From Planctomycetota bacterium (GTDB lineage Bacteria; Planctomycetota; UBA1135; GCA-002686595): a stretch of 40,306 nucleotides of DNA. Every line of letters starts with the position of its first letter. Positions within the stretch are counted from its first letter, which is position 1. The stretch is taken from positions 1 through 40,306 of the forward strand of contig JAJDEV010000166.1 in the NCBI GenBank assembly GCA_029259605.1, written 5' to 3'. Under the pieces are notes generated by a model, which was given only the letters and a program-made list of their open reading frames with translations, did not search any database and was not told the DNA's origin. The position numbers and the translations under genes are program-made. Below are positions 24,716 to 33,297 of this stretch, in pieces.

Positions 24716-25910
24716 GACTGCAGCAACCATCCGGGTGAGAGCGCGCGCCACGCACTTCGCATCGATCCTCGCGCTCGCCGCCTTGGCAACGGCGTGCCTT
24801 TCTTCGGGACGCGCGGACCGCGATCGAGTGCCGTTGCACGTGGCCGTGGTGCCCGTCGCGGTCACGGCGGTCGTTCCGCCGCCGCCGATCGAGGCCGCCG
24901 TCGCGAGCGACACGAACGACGACGCGGGCGCGGCCGAGGAAGTCGCGGACGTCCGCGTTTCGATTGACGACGCAGAGTTCACGAACGAGCTGGCGATCGC
25001 GCTCGAGCGCGCGGGCTTCTCCCGCGCGACCGTGCTCGAGCCGCCCAGCGACCTCTCCCCCACCGAGTTCGGTGGCTGGGACTCCAACCGTCGCGACGCC
25101 TACTGGATCCAGCAGAGCGAGGACATCGGTGCCGACGTCGTACTCCACGGTGAGCTGCGCTTCGTCCCCGACGCGACCTCGCACACGAACGAGAAGTACT
25201 GGCTCAACGTGCCGCTGTTCCTGATCGGCGGTCCGCTGGGCTTCTTCGTCGCGGACCGCACCTATGAGGTCGACGCGCGCGTAACGGCGCATCTGCACGA
25301 ACGGAACGCTCTCACGCTCGACCAACGCGGGCTCGACGGACGCCAGTCCGAGGTCATGCGGCTGACGACTCGCTTCGAAGGCGCGGACCTGGACCTCGTC
25401 GATCGCGCGGGCGCCGATGCCAAGACGCTGCTCCTGTCGCTCATCCTGCCGGCGGGCGGGCTCGCGAAGACCGGTCCGCGGGTCGACCGGAGGTTGTCCG
25501 AACACTTGACCACCGACCTGGCCGACGGGCTGGCGGAGGAGCTCTACCGCGGACGGGCGAACATGATCGAGGCCGATCGCATCGCCGCCTTCTACCTCGA
25601 CCCGAGCATCGCGATCGAGCACACGGAAGCGGGTCTCGTCGTTCGCGGCGAGGCGGTCGTGCATCGCTCCGAGGCCGAGCGCATGCACGAGTTCGTGATC
25701 CGCATCGGGGACGCGAGCGTCGTCGGCACGTTCGACGAGGAGCGTGAGGATCCGTCGGAGAGCACGCAGCGCAACCGCCTCATCCGGTTCCCGTTCGAAG
25801 CCACGCTGCCCGCGGGCTCGACATCCACCGAGCTGCGCATCGAGCTGCTGGGAGGCGGACGTCAGCTCGCCGTGCGCACGTACACGTGCCGCGTTCCCGA
25901 CCGGAGCTGA
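24708..25910 (+). CDS. Lipoprotein of unknown function, coupled to the kinase gene
   Basis: A 400-residue protein with a lipoprotein signal (LALAALATAC, Cys30). The gene begins 8 nt before the kinase stop, so it is very likely translated from the same message. After a low-complexity linker (about 40-80), residues about 80-270 alternate helices and strands, with DVVLHGELRF and a hydrophobic NVPLFLIGGPLGFFVADRTYEVDARV that resembles small outer-membrane assembly lipoproteins only in general shape. Residues about 300-398 look like a separate beta-sandwich. No family could be named. The context suggests an envelope partner of the kinase and the giant lipoprotein. Confidence 0.82.
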   Translation: MNKTAATIRVRARATHFASILALAALATACLSSGRADRDRVPLHVAVVPVAVTAVVPPPPIEAAVASDTNDDAGAAEEVADVRVSIDDAEFTNELAIALERAGFSRATVLEPPSDLSPTEFGGWDSNRRDAYWIQQSEDIGADVVLHGELRFVPDATSHTNEKYWLNVPLFLIGGPLGFFVADRTYEVDARVTAHLHERNALTLDQRGLDGRQSEVMRLTTRFEGADLDLVDRAGADAKTLLLSLILPAGGLAKTGPRVDRRLSEHLTTDLADGLAEELYRGRANMIEADRIAAFYLDPSIAIEHTEAGLVVRGEAVVHRSEAERMHEFVIRIGDASVVGTFDEEREDPSESTQRNRLIRFPFEATLPAGSTSTELRIELLGGGRQLAVRTYTCRVPDRS

Positions 25911-25930
25911 TCCCATCGCGCAGCGACTCG

Positions 25931-25979
25931 AAAAAAGGCGAAGCGGGAACGGGGGGCAAGGCCCCGTTCCCGCATTCGC
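25931..25979 (-). terminator. Intrinsic terminator of the 26008-26997 gene
   Basis: The stem GCGGGAACGGGG (25943-25954) pairs perfectly with CCCCGTTCCCGC (25962-25973) across a 7-nt loop. It extends through GCGAA (25938-25942) and TTCGC (25975-25979) past one bulged base. Read on the minus strand it ends in six T residues (complement of 25931-25936). This is a textbook rho-independent terminator, 29 bp beyond the minus-strand stop. The plus-strand direction lacks a T tract. Confidence 0.9.
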
Positions 25980-26007
25980 AGAAGCGAACGTTGCGAGCCG
26001 TCCGCTC

Positions 26008-26997
26008 CTATTGGCAGTCCTTCGAGATCAGGACATGAAGGTCGGCGTTGGCATTGCCGGGGCAGAAGAGCCCGCTCGTGAGGCGCAGCCGGAGACGTGC
26101 GTTCAGGCCATAGTCCATGACCCGCAACGCTGCGCCGAAGCCGAGCTGCGCGGCGAGGTCACGCTTCTCGATCGCGAACGACGTTCCGAAGTTCGTCCCG
26201 AGTCCGACCAGCGTCCCGCTGATCCCGTCGTAGTAGCGCCATTCGTCGGGGTTCAAGACCCCGCCGAAGATGCTGAGGACCTGGTTCAGCACACCGCTCA
26301 GGTTCGGGCATCCGGAGGGCGGATACTGCGCGGCGTTGAAGGAGAGGCTGATGCGCGACGTCAGTCGCAGGTCGAGGCGGAAGCGCTTCAGGTGGTCTTC
26401 CTTCGCGCGCAGGATGCCGGTCAGGCTGCACGTCCCGTCCGAATTCTCGATGAACGTTCCCGGCGACTCCCATTCGTAGTAGTCACCGCAACCCGGAAGG
26501 AACATGGCCGACGTGACGGTCTCGAGCGCCCAGATCTTCGGGTCCGGAGTCACGTCGTTCGCGCACGGCGGACAGTCGGCGCCCGTGACCATCTCCGTGA
26601 TCGTCAAGTCGGAGATGCCGCGGACGACCCAGGGCTTCCGGTCGCTGAACGTGATGCACTGGCCGTAGAAGATCGGCTTCGCGAGGTCGAAGTCGCAGAC
26701 CGGAGTGTTGCAACTGAACGTCGATGTTCCGTCCGCTCCGATCGGCGGCAAGACGATCACGAAGCTCGCGAACGGGTTGACCCGGAACAGGCCGAACTTC
26801 GTCCAGATCGGATCGAGCTTGAAGTCGAAGAGGATGACCGGCGTGTCGCCGGGAATGCCCTCGACGATGATCTTGACGGGCTTTCCGAGCTGTCCCGGGC
26901 TCGACGGGTCCACGCGCAGGACGGGTTTTTGCGCGAAGACCGGAAGGCCGAGGAGCGCGAGCGCGGCGGTGCCGAGCGCGAGGCGTTTCGTGTTCAT
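26008..26997 (-). CDS. Secreted cysteine-rich protein of unknown function
   Basis: A 329-residue protein with a clear Sec signal (ALALLGLPVFA|Q, cleavage after about residue 22). Ten cysteines are spread over the mature part (FSCNTPVC, DCPPC, PGCGDYY, GTCSL, SGCPNL, LFCPG, KDCQ), an even number that suggests disulfide bonds after export. The start of the mature protein (VLRVDPSSPGQLGKPVKIIVEG) is beta-rich and recalls the secreted sandwich-fold proteins common in planctomycetes, but no family was recognised. A weak Shine-Dalgarno (AGAGAAG) precedes the ATG. The gene stands alone between a strong terminator and a 364-bp divergent gap, so it is probably monocistronic. Confidence 0.82.
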   Translation of the reverse strand: MNTKRLALGTAALALLGLPVFAQKPVLRVDPSSPGQLGKPVKIIVEGIPGDTPVILFDFKLDPIWTKFGLFRVNPFASFVIVLPPIGADGTSTFSCNTPVCDFDLAKPIFYGQCITFSDRKPWVVRGISDLTITEMVTGADCPPCANDVTPDPKIWALETVTSAMFLPGCGDYYEWESPGTFIENSDGTCSLTGILRAKEDHLKRFRLDLRLTSRISLSFNAAQYPPSGCPNLSGVLNQVLSIFGGVLNPDEWRYYDGISGTLVGLGTNFGTSFAIEKRDLAAQLGFGAALRVMDYGLNARLRLRLTSGLFCPGNANADLHVLISKDCQ

Positions 26998-27361
26998 GGT
27001 GCTTCTCTGAAAGTGAGTTCGTTTGAGCGAGCATCGAAGGCGAACGACAAGGTCCGCACACCGGCTCTACAAACGAAAGCTACCCGGCTATCGCCGGGCG
27101 CGAGAGAAAAGCACCTGAACTGGGCTCGGCCAAAAACTTATCCCACGCCAACCGTCGGTGTCGGAAAAACCGCGAACGAATCGGGCCGGATCGTCGGCGA
27201 ACGCGCGACGCCCCGCCGGATGCGGCGCCACGCGCCCCTGAACTCGCGTTTCGGAAATCCGTACCGCACAGCCACCTCGCGTCGATCGATCGAGAGTGCA
27301 TCAACTCCCCGCCCACCGGCAGCCGAAGAACGCAGGGCGCCCTAGCCGGCGCATCATTCCC
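26998..27361. promoter_or_regulatory. 364-bp divergent intergenic region
   Basis: It separates the Cys-rich secreted protein gene (minus) from the DUF4388 gene (plus) and must contain both promoters. It is noticeably richer in A and T than the coding DNA between about 27040 and 27180. It holds a small perfect hairpin (27083-27098) and the 10-mer CAACTCCCCG (27302-27311), which also ends all four repeats at the left of the window. No small ORF with convincing codon use and no riboswitch consensus was seen. Confidence 0.4.
27083..27098. other. Small GC hairpin in the divergent region
   Basis: CCCGGC (27083-27088), loop TATC, GCCGGG (27093-27098). No T tract follows on either strand, so it is not an obvious terminator. 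It may be a leader structure of the minus-strand gene. Confidence 0.4.
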
Positions 27362-28999
27362 ATGTCGATGCAGGGAGACCTCGCCACACTCGAACTGGCG
27401 GACATCATCCAGAACCTGGAGATGCACCGTCGGACGGGTTCACTCGTCGTTGAAGCGGCCGGAGCGACGAGCCGCATCTTCTTCGACGCCGGCGTCATCA
27501 CTCTGCTCGGAAGCTCGCGCCGCCCCAACCTCCTCGACGACCTCGTCCACGCCGGGTGGCTCGACGCGCAAGTGCTCGCGAAGGCGCGCAAGTCGCGACG
27601 GAATCGAGAGCGGCCGCTGCTTCCTTCCCTAATAAAGAAGGGACTGTTCGAGGCGGAGTCCGTGAAGGAGTTCGCCCAGGCGCGCCTGACGGAAGACGTG
27701 TGCGACTTCCTGGCGCAGGAGCGCGGCTCCTTCGACTTCACCCGGGGCGAGCCCACGCACGACGTCTTCGACGTCGAAGAGCAGCACCTCGGGCTCTCCC
27801 TCGCCGCCGGTCCGATCCTGTTCGAGGCGGCGCGCAGGCAGGACCAGGGGGCGCTCCTTCGCGTCCGCATCGCGAGCGACGCGACGCACTACGTCGCGAC
27901 CACCGACACCCCGCCGCAGGAAGTCGAGTGCGATCAAGAGCTCGCCGCGGAGATCCTCGTGCGCCTCAACGGGACGCGCTCCGTGCGCGAACTCGTCCGC
28001 GCGTTCCCCGACCGACGCTTCGCCGCATTCGAAACGCTCGCGACGCTCGTAACGATCGGAGCGGTCGAGGCGTCCGGGCCGGACGAGCTGCTGGACGTGG
28101 CCCGCAGTGAGGCCGAGATCCGACCGGAGCGCGCGCTCGCGATCCTCCGCGACGGACTCAAGATCGCGCCGCAGCACCCGGGCCTGCTCGATGCCATCGC
28201 CATCCTCTCCACGCGGCTCGAAGAGAACACGTGCGCGGCGGACGCGCACAAGGTCCTCGCCCACCTGCAGCTCGAGCAGGGCGAGAGCGACGGTGCGCGC
28301 GACAACCTCATGCGCGCGTGCTCGCTGAAACCCGATGACCCGGCGATTCGGGAGCGCGTCCTCGCACTCGCGAACGCAGAGGGTCGCAGCGAAGACATCG
28401 TCCAGATCGGGCAAGAGCTCGTCGAGCTGTACACCCGGCTCGGCATGCAAGGCAAGGCCGCCACCGTGCTCGAGCGGCTCGTCCAAGTGCAACCGGACTC
28501 GTTCACGCTGCGCCGCAAGCTCGCCACCGCGCGCGCCGACTGCGGTGACGCGGAGGTCGCGGTGAGCGAGCTGCGCCGATACGGCCGCGAGCTGCTCTCG
28601 AACTCGGATGACCGCGGCGCACGCAGGGTTCAGAAGGAGATTCTCGCGATCGTTCCGAAGGACAAGCGCGCGCGCAAGACGATCCAGCAGATCGACAACG
28701 CGACCTTCAAGCGCCGCCGCATGCAGCGCAAGCGCCTCATCCGCTGGGCCGTGACCGCGGGCATCGCGCTCCCGCTCGGGCTCCTTCTCACACAGGACAT
28801 CGCGGCGCGCTTCGCGTACGCGCGCGCGAACCGCGACGTGATCGAACTCGAGCTGATCGAGAACCGACGCTACGCGATCGCGATCGACCTCCTGAGCGAG
28901 GTGCGCGAGGAGTACCCGCTCACGCTGACGTCCGGCCTCTCGGTCCGCCGTCACATCGCGCTGCTCGCCGCGAAGCTCGTCGACGATCTGGATTCCTGA
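27362..28999 (+). CDS. DUF4388 (PatA N-terminal-like) protein with TPR-like region and one membrane helix
   Basis: A 545-residue protein. The start at 27362 places the DUF4388 signature at the N-terminus: GDLATLELADIIQNLE, then RTGSLVV, IFFDAGVI and a LGSS turn. Residues about 1-240 contain this domain and a second regulatory-looking segment with ELAAEILVRLNGTRSVREL. Residues about 250-445 are helical repeats of TPR type, followed by a strongly basic patch (RRRMQRKRLIR) and a transmembrane helix (about 461-477). A tail of about 65 residues lies outside. DUF4388 proteins occur next to gliding, secretion and two-component genes in Myxococcota and Planctomycetota and are thought to mediate protein contacts. 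No partner response regulator is adjacent. Confidence 0.85.
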   Translation: MSMQGDLATLELADIIQNLEMHRRTGSLVVEAAGATSRIFFDAGVITLLGSSRRPNLLDDLVHAGWLDAQVLAKARKSRRNRERPLLPSLIKKGLFEAESVKEFAQARLTEDVCDFLAQERGSFDFTRGEPTHDVFDVEEQHLGLSLAAGPILFEAARRQDQGALLRVRIASDATHYVATTDTPPQEVECDQELAAEILVRLNGTRSVRELVRAFPDRRFAAFETLATLVTIGAVEASGPDELLDVARSEAEIRPERALAILRDGLKIAPQHPGLLDAIAILSTRLEENTCAADAHKVLAHLQLEQGESDGARDNLMRACSLKPDDPAIRERVLALANAEGRSEDIVQIGQELVELYTRLGMQGKAATVLERLVQVQPDSFTLRRKLATARADCGDAEVAVSELRRYGRELLSNSDDRGARRVQKEILAIVPKDKRARKTIQQIDNATFKRRRMQRKRLIRWAVTAGIALPLGLLLTQDIAARFAYARANRDVIELELIENRRYAIAIDLLSEVREEYPLTLTSGLSVRRHIALLAAKLVDDLDS

Positions 29000-29004
29000 C
29001 CTTC

Positions 29005-29028
29005 GCACGCGGGAGGTCGCTCGCGTGC
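29005..29028 (+). terminator. Possible terminator hairpin after the DUF4388 gene
   Basis: A 7-bp perfect stem, GCACGCG (29005-29011) with CGCGTGC (29022-29028), and a 10-nt loop, 5 bp past the stop. No T run follows, so termination is uncertain; it may only protect the 3' end. The 168-bp gap to the next gene (29000-29166) shows nothing else. Confidence 0.4.
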
Positions 29029-29166
29029 TCGCTCGCCTCGATCGTCGAGAAGTTTCTTCCGCGGGGCGATTCCCGACGCTGACAACCCGCGGATCGGAAC
29101 GCGTCTGGCGCCGGCATCGCTTAGACTCGTGCGCGGCGTTGCGCCGGACTCTCTCGACGACGACCG

Positions 29167-30876
29167 ATGACTGCACGCGACGACCACGGAACGACGACCA
29201 CGACCGACGACTCGAAACGGCACAGGCGCGCGCTCCTCGCTCGTGTGCTCGTCGTCGCGGCCGCGCCGCTCGCCGCTTGCGGTGGTTCCGGCGTCACGAC
29301 CGGCGCGCTCCACTTCACGGACGTCGCCCCTGAGGCGGGGATCCGGTTCCGGCACAACCTCGGGGCGCCGCTTCCGATCAACCTGCTCACGACCACCGGG
29401 GCGGGCGCCGCGTTCTTCGACTACGACCGAGACGGGTGGCTCGACGCCTTCTTCGTCAACGGAACGCGCATCGACGGAAACGAGGATCCGAGCCCGGCCG
29501 CGCAGGAGATCACGTACCACGCCTTGTTCCACAACGAGGGGGATGGAACGTTCACGGACGTGACGCGCGCGGCGGGGTTCATCGAATCGACCTACGGCCA
29601 GGGTTGCGCGATCGCGGACTTCGATGGCGACGGCTACGAGGACGTCTACGTGACGAACTTCGGGCCCAACCGGCTCTACCGCAATCGCGGCGACGGCACG
29701 TTCGAAGACGTGACGTCCGCGGCCGGCGTCGGCGGAGAGAGCTGGAGCACGGGCGCCTGCTTCTTCGACTACGACGGCGACGGGGACCTCGACCTCTACG
29801 TCGCCAACTACGTGCGCTTCCCCGACAACGTCACGCCTTCGACGCGGCTGTTCCAAGGGCCGCGCGCGTACGCGCCCGAGGACGACGTGCTCTACCGCTA
29901 CGACGGGAACGGTGTGTACACCGACGTCACGACCGAGGCCGGCCTCGTTCCCGGCGGCCGCGGCCTGACGGTCGTGGCGGCGGACCTCGACGGAGACGGC
30001 GACGCCGAGCTGTTCGTCGCCAACGACCTGACGCAGAACTGGCTGTACCGCAACGAAGGGGACGGGACGCTGACCGAGATCGGCGGTTCGTCGGGGCTCG
30101 GGTTCGACGCGAGCGGCGAGCGGACTTCGTCCATGGGCGTCGCCGTTCGCGACGTCGACGGCGACGGGAGGCTCGACGTGCACGTGACGAACTTCCGGCT
30201 CGAGCTCAACAACTTCTATCGCAACCTCGGCGACCTGGTCTTCCGCGACGAGGCGCGCGGCATGGGGCTCGACACGAACACGCTCGACGCGATCGGTTGG
30301 GCCACGCACTTCGCCGACTTCGACCTCGACGGCGAGATCGACTGCTTCGTCGGCAACGGCGGGCTTTGGTCGGACGAGACCGGGAAGCGCGACTCGGTGC
30401 CGTACGCGCAGCGAAACACGCTCTTCCGAGGCCTGGGCGACGGCCGCTTCGCCGAGATCGGCGCGACGTGCGGCGCCGACTTCCTCGACGACTACTCGAC
30501 GCGCGGCGCGGCGTTCGGCGACTACGACCACGACGGGGACATCGACGTGCTCATCACGAACGTCAACGGTCCGGCGCAGCTGCTCCGCAACGACACGAAC
30601 CCGGGCGAGCGCTGGCTCGCCGTGCGCTTCGTCGGACGCGCGCCGAACACGGCCGCGCTCGGCTCGCGCGTGCGCCTCACGATCGGCGAGCGAACGATCG
30701 ACGACGAGGTCCGTTACTCCGGTACGTACCTGAGCTCGTGCGAACCGGGGATGCACCTGGCCCTTCGACCGGGCGAGCGCGAGGGCACCCTGCGCGTCAC
30801 CTGGCCGACGGGTGAGACGACGACCTCGACCGTGCGCGCCGGGCGGCAGAACGTCGTCGAGCAACCCGCGCGCTGA
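29167..30876 (+). CDS. CRTAC1-type lipoprotein: FG-GAP/VCBS repeats with ASPIC/UnbV C-terminal domain
   Basis: A 569-residue lipoprotein (PLAAC, Cys38). The mature part opens with FTDVAPEAGI and continues through VCBS repeats carrying calcium loops: DYDRDGWLD, DFDGDGYED, DYDGDGDLD, DLDGDGDAE, DVDGDGRLD, DFDLDGEID and DYDHDGDID. Seven loops fit one seven-bladed propeller. Residues about 478-560 are the ASPIC/UnbV domain (NPGERWLAVRFVG, GSRVRLTIG, GTYLSSCEPGMHLAL). This layout is that of bacterial CRTAC1 homologues, abundant in planctomycetes. They are probably surface-attached binding proteins; no enzymatic role is established. Confidence 0.93.
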   Translation: MTARDDHGTTTTTDDSKRHRRALLARVLVVAAAPLAACGGSGVTTGALHFTDVAPEAGIRFRHNLGAPLPINLLTTTGAGAAFFDYDRDGWLDAFFVNGTRIDGNEDPSPAAQEITYHALFHNEGDGTFTDVTRAAGFIESTYGQGCAIADFDGDGYEDVYVTNFGPNRLYRNRGDGTFEDVTSAAGVGGESWSTGACFFDYDGDGDLDLYVANYVRFPDNVTPSTRLFQGPRAYAPEDDVLYRYDGNGVYTDVTTEAGLVPGGRGLTVVAADLDGDGDAELFVANDLTQNWLYRNEGDGTLTEIGGSSGLGFDASGERTSSMGVAVRDVDGDGRLDVHVTNFRLELNNFYRNLGDLVFRDEARGMGLDTNTLDAIGWATHFADFDLDGEIDCFVGNGGLWSDETGKRDSVPYAQRNTLFRGLGDGRFAEIGATCGADFLDDYSTRGAAFGDYDHDGDIDVLITNVNGPAQLLRNDTNPGERWLAVRFVGRAPNTAALGSRVRLTIGERTIDDEVRYSGTYLSSCEPGMHLALRPGEREGTLRVTWPTGETTTSTVRAGRQNVVEQPAR

Positions 30877-30984
30877 ATCGCCGGCGAGAGCCACGCGTTC
30901 GCCCGCACGGTCGAGACGCTTCGTCCGCGACGCCGCGTCCCGTAGGATCGACCGTCCGCCGCCCACGCGGTTCGACAGCGTCCC

Positions 30985-31626
30985 ATGCCGCAGCTCGCCA
31001 CGCTCTGCAAACGCACGCGCCTCCGATCGGCGCGCCTCATCGTGACGGGACTGGCATGCGCGGCGTTGCAAGCGTGCGCATCCATCCCGGCGATCTCGCT
31101 CGACGACGGGGATCACGCTCGGCCGTCGGGCGTGTACGTCCAGGCGATCGCGGCGCCGTGGTTCACGATCGACACGGACATCGACGGCGTGAACCCACCG
31201 ATGGGCATCGGGCCGCCGGACCTGAAGTCGAGTTCGGGGTACGGGCTGGCGGCCGGCGTGCTCGTCGACGGGTTCGGGCTCGGCGCGTTCGTCCTGACGT
31301 CCGAGCACGACGTCCGCTCGGCGTCCGGCAGCGCCGACTTCCGCGCGGCCTTTCTCGAGCTGCGCTTCGTCGGATGGGAGAACGACGGCTTCCTCGACTC
31401 GACGCTCGAGTGCGGCCTCGGACTCGGATACGGCGAGCTGGAGTTCGACGCCGGAGCCCCGTTCGCCGACCCGGAGGCCATGCTCTTCGAAGGACGCCTC
31501 GAGTGGGGCGTCGTCCTCGGCGAGCACCTCGGACTCGACGTCGGCGCGGGCTACTTCGGGGATCTCGTGGGTGACGATCTCGGCAGCGGACAGTTCGTGT
31601 CGGTGGGCGTCACGCTGCACCTCTGA
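30985..31626 (+). CDS. Probable outer-membrane beta-barrel lipoprotein
   Basis: A 213-residue protein with a lipoprotein signal (CAALQAC, Cys31). The mature chain is an alternation of short amphipathic strands rich in Gly and aromatic residues (GVYVQAIAAPWFTID, GLAAGVLVDGFGLGAFVLTS, FLELRFVGW, GLGLGYGELEFDA, LGLDVGAGYFGDL). It ends in QFVSVGVTLHL, a C-terminal strand typical of outer-membrane barrels. Eight or so strands would fit the length. The function is unknown. It lies 108 bp downstream of the CRTAC1 gene, and a hairpin follows its stop. Confidence 0.75.
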   Translation: MPQLATLCKRTRLRSARLIVTGLACAALQACASIPAISLDDGDHARPSGVYVQAIAAPWFTIDTDIDGVNPPMGIGPPDLKSSSGYGLAAGVLVDGFGLGAFVLTSEHDVRSASGSADFRAAFLELRFVGWENDGFLDSTLECGLGLGYGELEFDAGAPFADPEAMLFEGRLEWGVVLGEHLGLDVGAGYFGDLVGDDLGSGQFVSVGVTLHL

Positions 31627-31671
31627 CGCGGTCGGAAGAAACCGACGCGAGCGTGTAAGTCGCAGATCAGA

Positions 31672-31698
31672 GCCCCCGCGTGCGGCGATGCGGGGGGC
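31672..31698 (+). terminator. Likely terminator after the barrel lipoprotein gene
   Basis: A GC-rich stem made by CCCCCGC (31673-31679) and GCGGGGG (31690-31696) with a 10-nt loop, followed a few bases later by a short TTT. A second weak hairpin, GTCGG/CCGAC (31631-31635 and 31642-31646), lies just after the stop. The T tract is short, so efficiency is uncertain. Confidence 0.5.
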
Positions 31699-31806
31699 GC
31701 TTTACAGATCCCGAAGGCGCGCCGACTCACGGCGGTGCGTGCGCCGCTCCGATGGGCCTCTGCACAGGGGGAGTACCACGTTCGGGCGCCGGGGAAGGGC
31801 GCCGTC

Positions 31807-31813
31807 AAGGGGA
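31807..31813 (+). promoter_or_regulatory. Shine-Dalgarno of the BON-like gene
   Basis: AAGGGGA ends 3 nt before the ATG at 31817. It is one of the few clear ribosome-binding sites in the window and fixes the start of this small gene; the open frame itself begins much earlier, before the terminator hairpin. Confidence 0.6.
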
Positions 31814-31816
31814 ACC

Positions 31817-32227
31817 ATGAAGACCGTCACCGACACCGAGATCCGTATCCGCTTGCGCGGAATCCTCGCCCACCTTCGACTCGACATGCAGCGCCTGCGC
31901 GTCTGCGTCGCCGGCGGAACCGTTCGCTTCACGGGTGAGCTGAACGCGCAGGGTCGACCGAGGGAGGCCGTCGCGCTCGCCGTCGTCGAAGCGCTCGAGA
32001 GCGACGTCGCGCGCGTGAAGGGCATCCGCAACACGTTCTACGAGTTGCGCAACTGGCGGCGCACGGGCCCCGGGGAATGGATCCCGCTGAAGGGCACGGC
32101 GACGGCCAACGCGGCGCAACACGGATCGTTCTTGCCGCTCGACCTCGACACCGCGCCGCGCCGCGAACCGATTCCGTTCGAGCGGGCGCGGACGAGCGCG
32201 ACCGTGCGGAACGAACGCGTCTGGTGA
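31817..32227 (+). CDS. Small BON-like domain protein
   Basis: A 136-residue cytosolic protein. Residues about 5-85 follow the BON domain pattern: a helix (TEIRIRLRGILAHLRL), a strand pair with LRVCVAGGTVRFTGELN, a second helix (AVALAVVEALESD) and a closing V..IRNTFYEL strand, where BON domains usually show GV..V.N. BON domains bind phospholipid or protein surfaces. The last 50 residues are charged and probably disordered. There is no signal peptide, unlike osmotically induced periplasmic BON proteins. The stop lies 7 bp from the convergent 32235-33080 gene. The assignment is a pattern judgement and moderate in confidence. Confidence 0.65.
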   Translation: MKTVTDTEIRIRLRGILAHLRLDMQRLRVCVAGGTVRFTGELNAQGRPREAVALAVVEALESDVARVKGIRNTFYELRNWRRTGPGEWIPLKGTATANAAQHGSFLPLDLDTAPRREPIPFERARTSATVRNERVW

Positions 32228-32234
32228 GATCGGG

Positions 32235-33080
32235 CTAGTCCGGGCGCACGCTCGCCTCGACGAACGCCTGCCACTCCTCCGCCGTCAACTCGCCCATGTC
32301 GAGCAGGGTGAGCTTGCCCGAGGTCAGGTTCGGTTCGTCGGGCAGGTCGATCTCGAAGTCGACAAAGTGGCTGCGCTCGCCCTTCGACGCCCACAGGGTT
32401 CCGCCGCGAAACTCGAGCCCCGGGCCGTCGATCAGGTACTTGCGACACGGGACGCCCCCGCGTTCCTCGTCGGATTCGTAGCTCAGCTCGACCTCGCCCT
32501 TGAAGCCGAACGGCGGCTTGCCGGGCACGCGGATCGTATCGGCGACGGCGAAGCGCACGGGCGCCGTCGGGTCGACGAGGAACCGCAGCGACACGTTGAG
32601 GCTCGCGAAGTCGAAGTCGTAGCTGTGCCAGGGCACGCTCTCGATGTCGCACCGCAACGCGCCCCCTCCGACGACGAGCTTGTCGTCCGCCGTCTCGAGC
32701 CGCGCCTTCTGCGTTCGCCCCTCGGGAGCGACGTCGAAAGACTCGAACGCGTCAACCGAGAACGTCTCCCAATCCATCGTCGCTGTCACGAGCGTCGACG
32801 CCGTCCAGCCGGGGTTCCATTTGAGCGACTCGAGCCGGTCGGGCGCCGCCCAGTACAACGCGACGCGCGAGGCGTGCGTTCCGTCGACGTTCGAGTGCCG
32901 GTAGTGGAACACGCGTCCGACGTCGGCCAGCGCCGCGTCGTAGCGGAACGCTGCGAGGTTCGTGCGGTCGGTGGCCTCGCGCTGGCCATCGTCCTGCGCC
33001 GCCGCCGCGATCGTGGTCCCGAAGAGCAGCGCGATCGCGCTCAGGAAGTTCGTTCGTCGATCAGCGTCGATCGTGCTCAT
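32235..33080 (-). CDS. Secreted protein of unknown function
   Basis: A 281-residue protein with an N-terminal Sec signal (FLSAIALLFGTTIAAAA|Q, cleavage near residue 28). The mature sequence has long beta strands and two cysteines (LRCDIES and VPCRKY). The phrases RVALYWAAPDRLESLKW and LVVGGGALRCDIESVPWHSYDFD read like a lipid- or sugar-binding beta-clam protein, similar in outline to other outer-membrane-associated unknowns. No family was identified. It is convergent with the BON-like gene and divergent from the Calx-beta lipoprotein across 217 bp (33081-33297), in which no promoter elements could be assigned. Confidence 0.78.
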   Translation of the reverse strand: MSTIDADRRTNFLSAIALLFGTTIAAAAQDDGQREATDRTNLAAFRYDAALADVGRVFHYRHSNVDGTHASRVALYWAAPDRLESLKWNPGWTASTLVTATMDWETFSVDAFESFDVAPEGRTQKARLETADDKLVVGGGALRCDIESVPWHSYDFDFASLNVSLRFLVDPTAPVRFAVADTIRVPGKPPFGFKGEVELSYESDEERGGVPCRKYLIDGPGLEFRGGTLWASKGERSHFVDFEIDLPDEPNLTSGKLTLLDMGELTAEEWQAFVEASVRPD

Positions 33081-33297
33081 TCACTCGTCTCGTTCGGGTC
33101 GCGGGTCGGATGCACGGAGTCTATCGAGTTCCGCGCCGACGGACGGCGTCCGTCGAGCCCGCGCGTACGCACCGCGCGAATGGGACGTTTCGGCGGCGCA
33201 CCGTTCGGAGGTCCGTGGCGCTCCGACGCCGGCGCGCGGGCCGAAGAAAGTCGGATTTGGCTGTCGTGTCGCGGCGCCGGACTGCGGCCGGTGGAGT

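Noticed and set aside
27061-27200. Riboswitch such as a cyclic-di-GMP aptamer in the AT-richer intergenic region
   Set aside because: Only one short hairpin is present; the conserved GEMM core and receptor sequences could not be matched.
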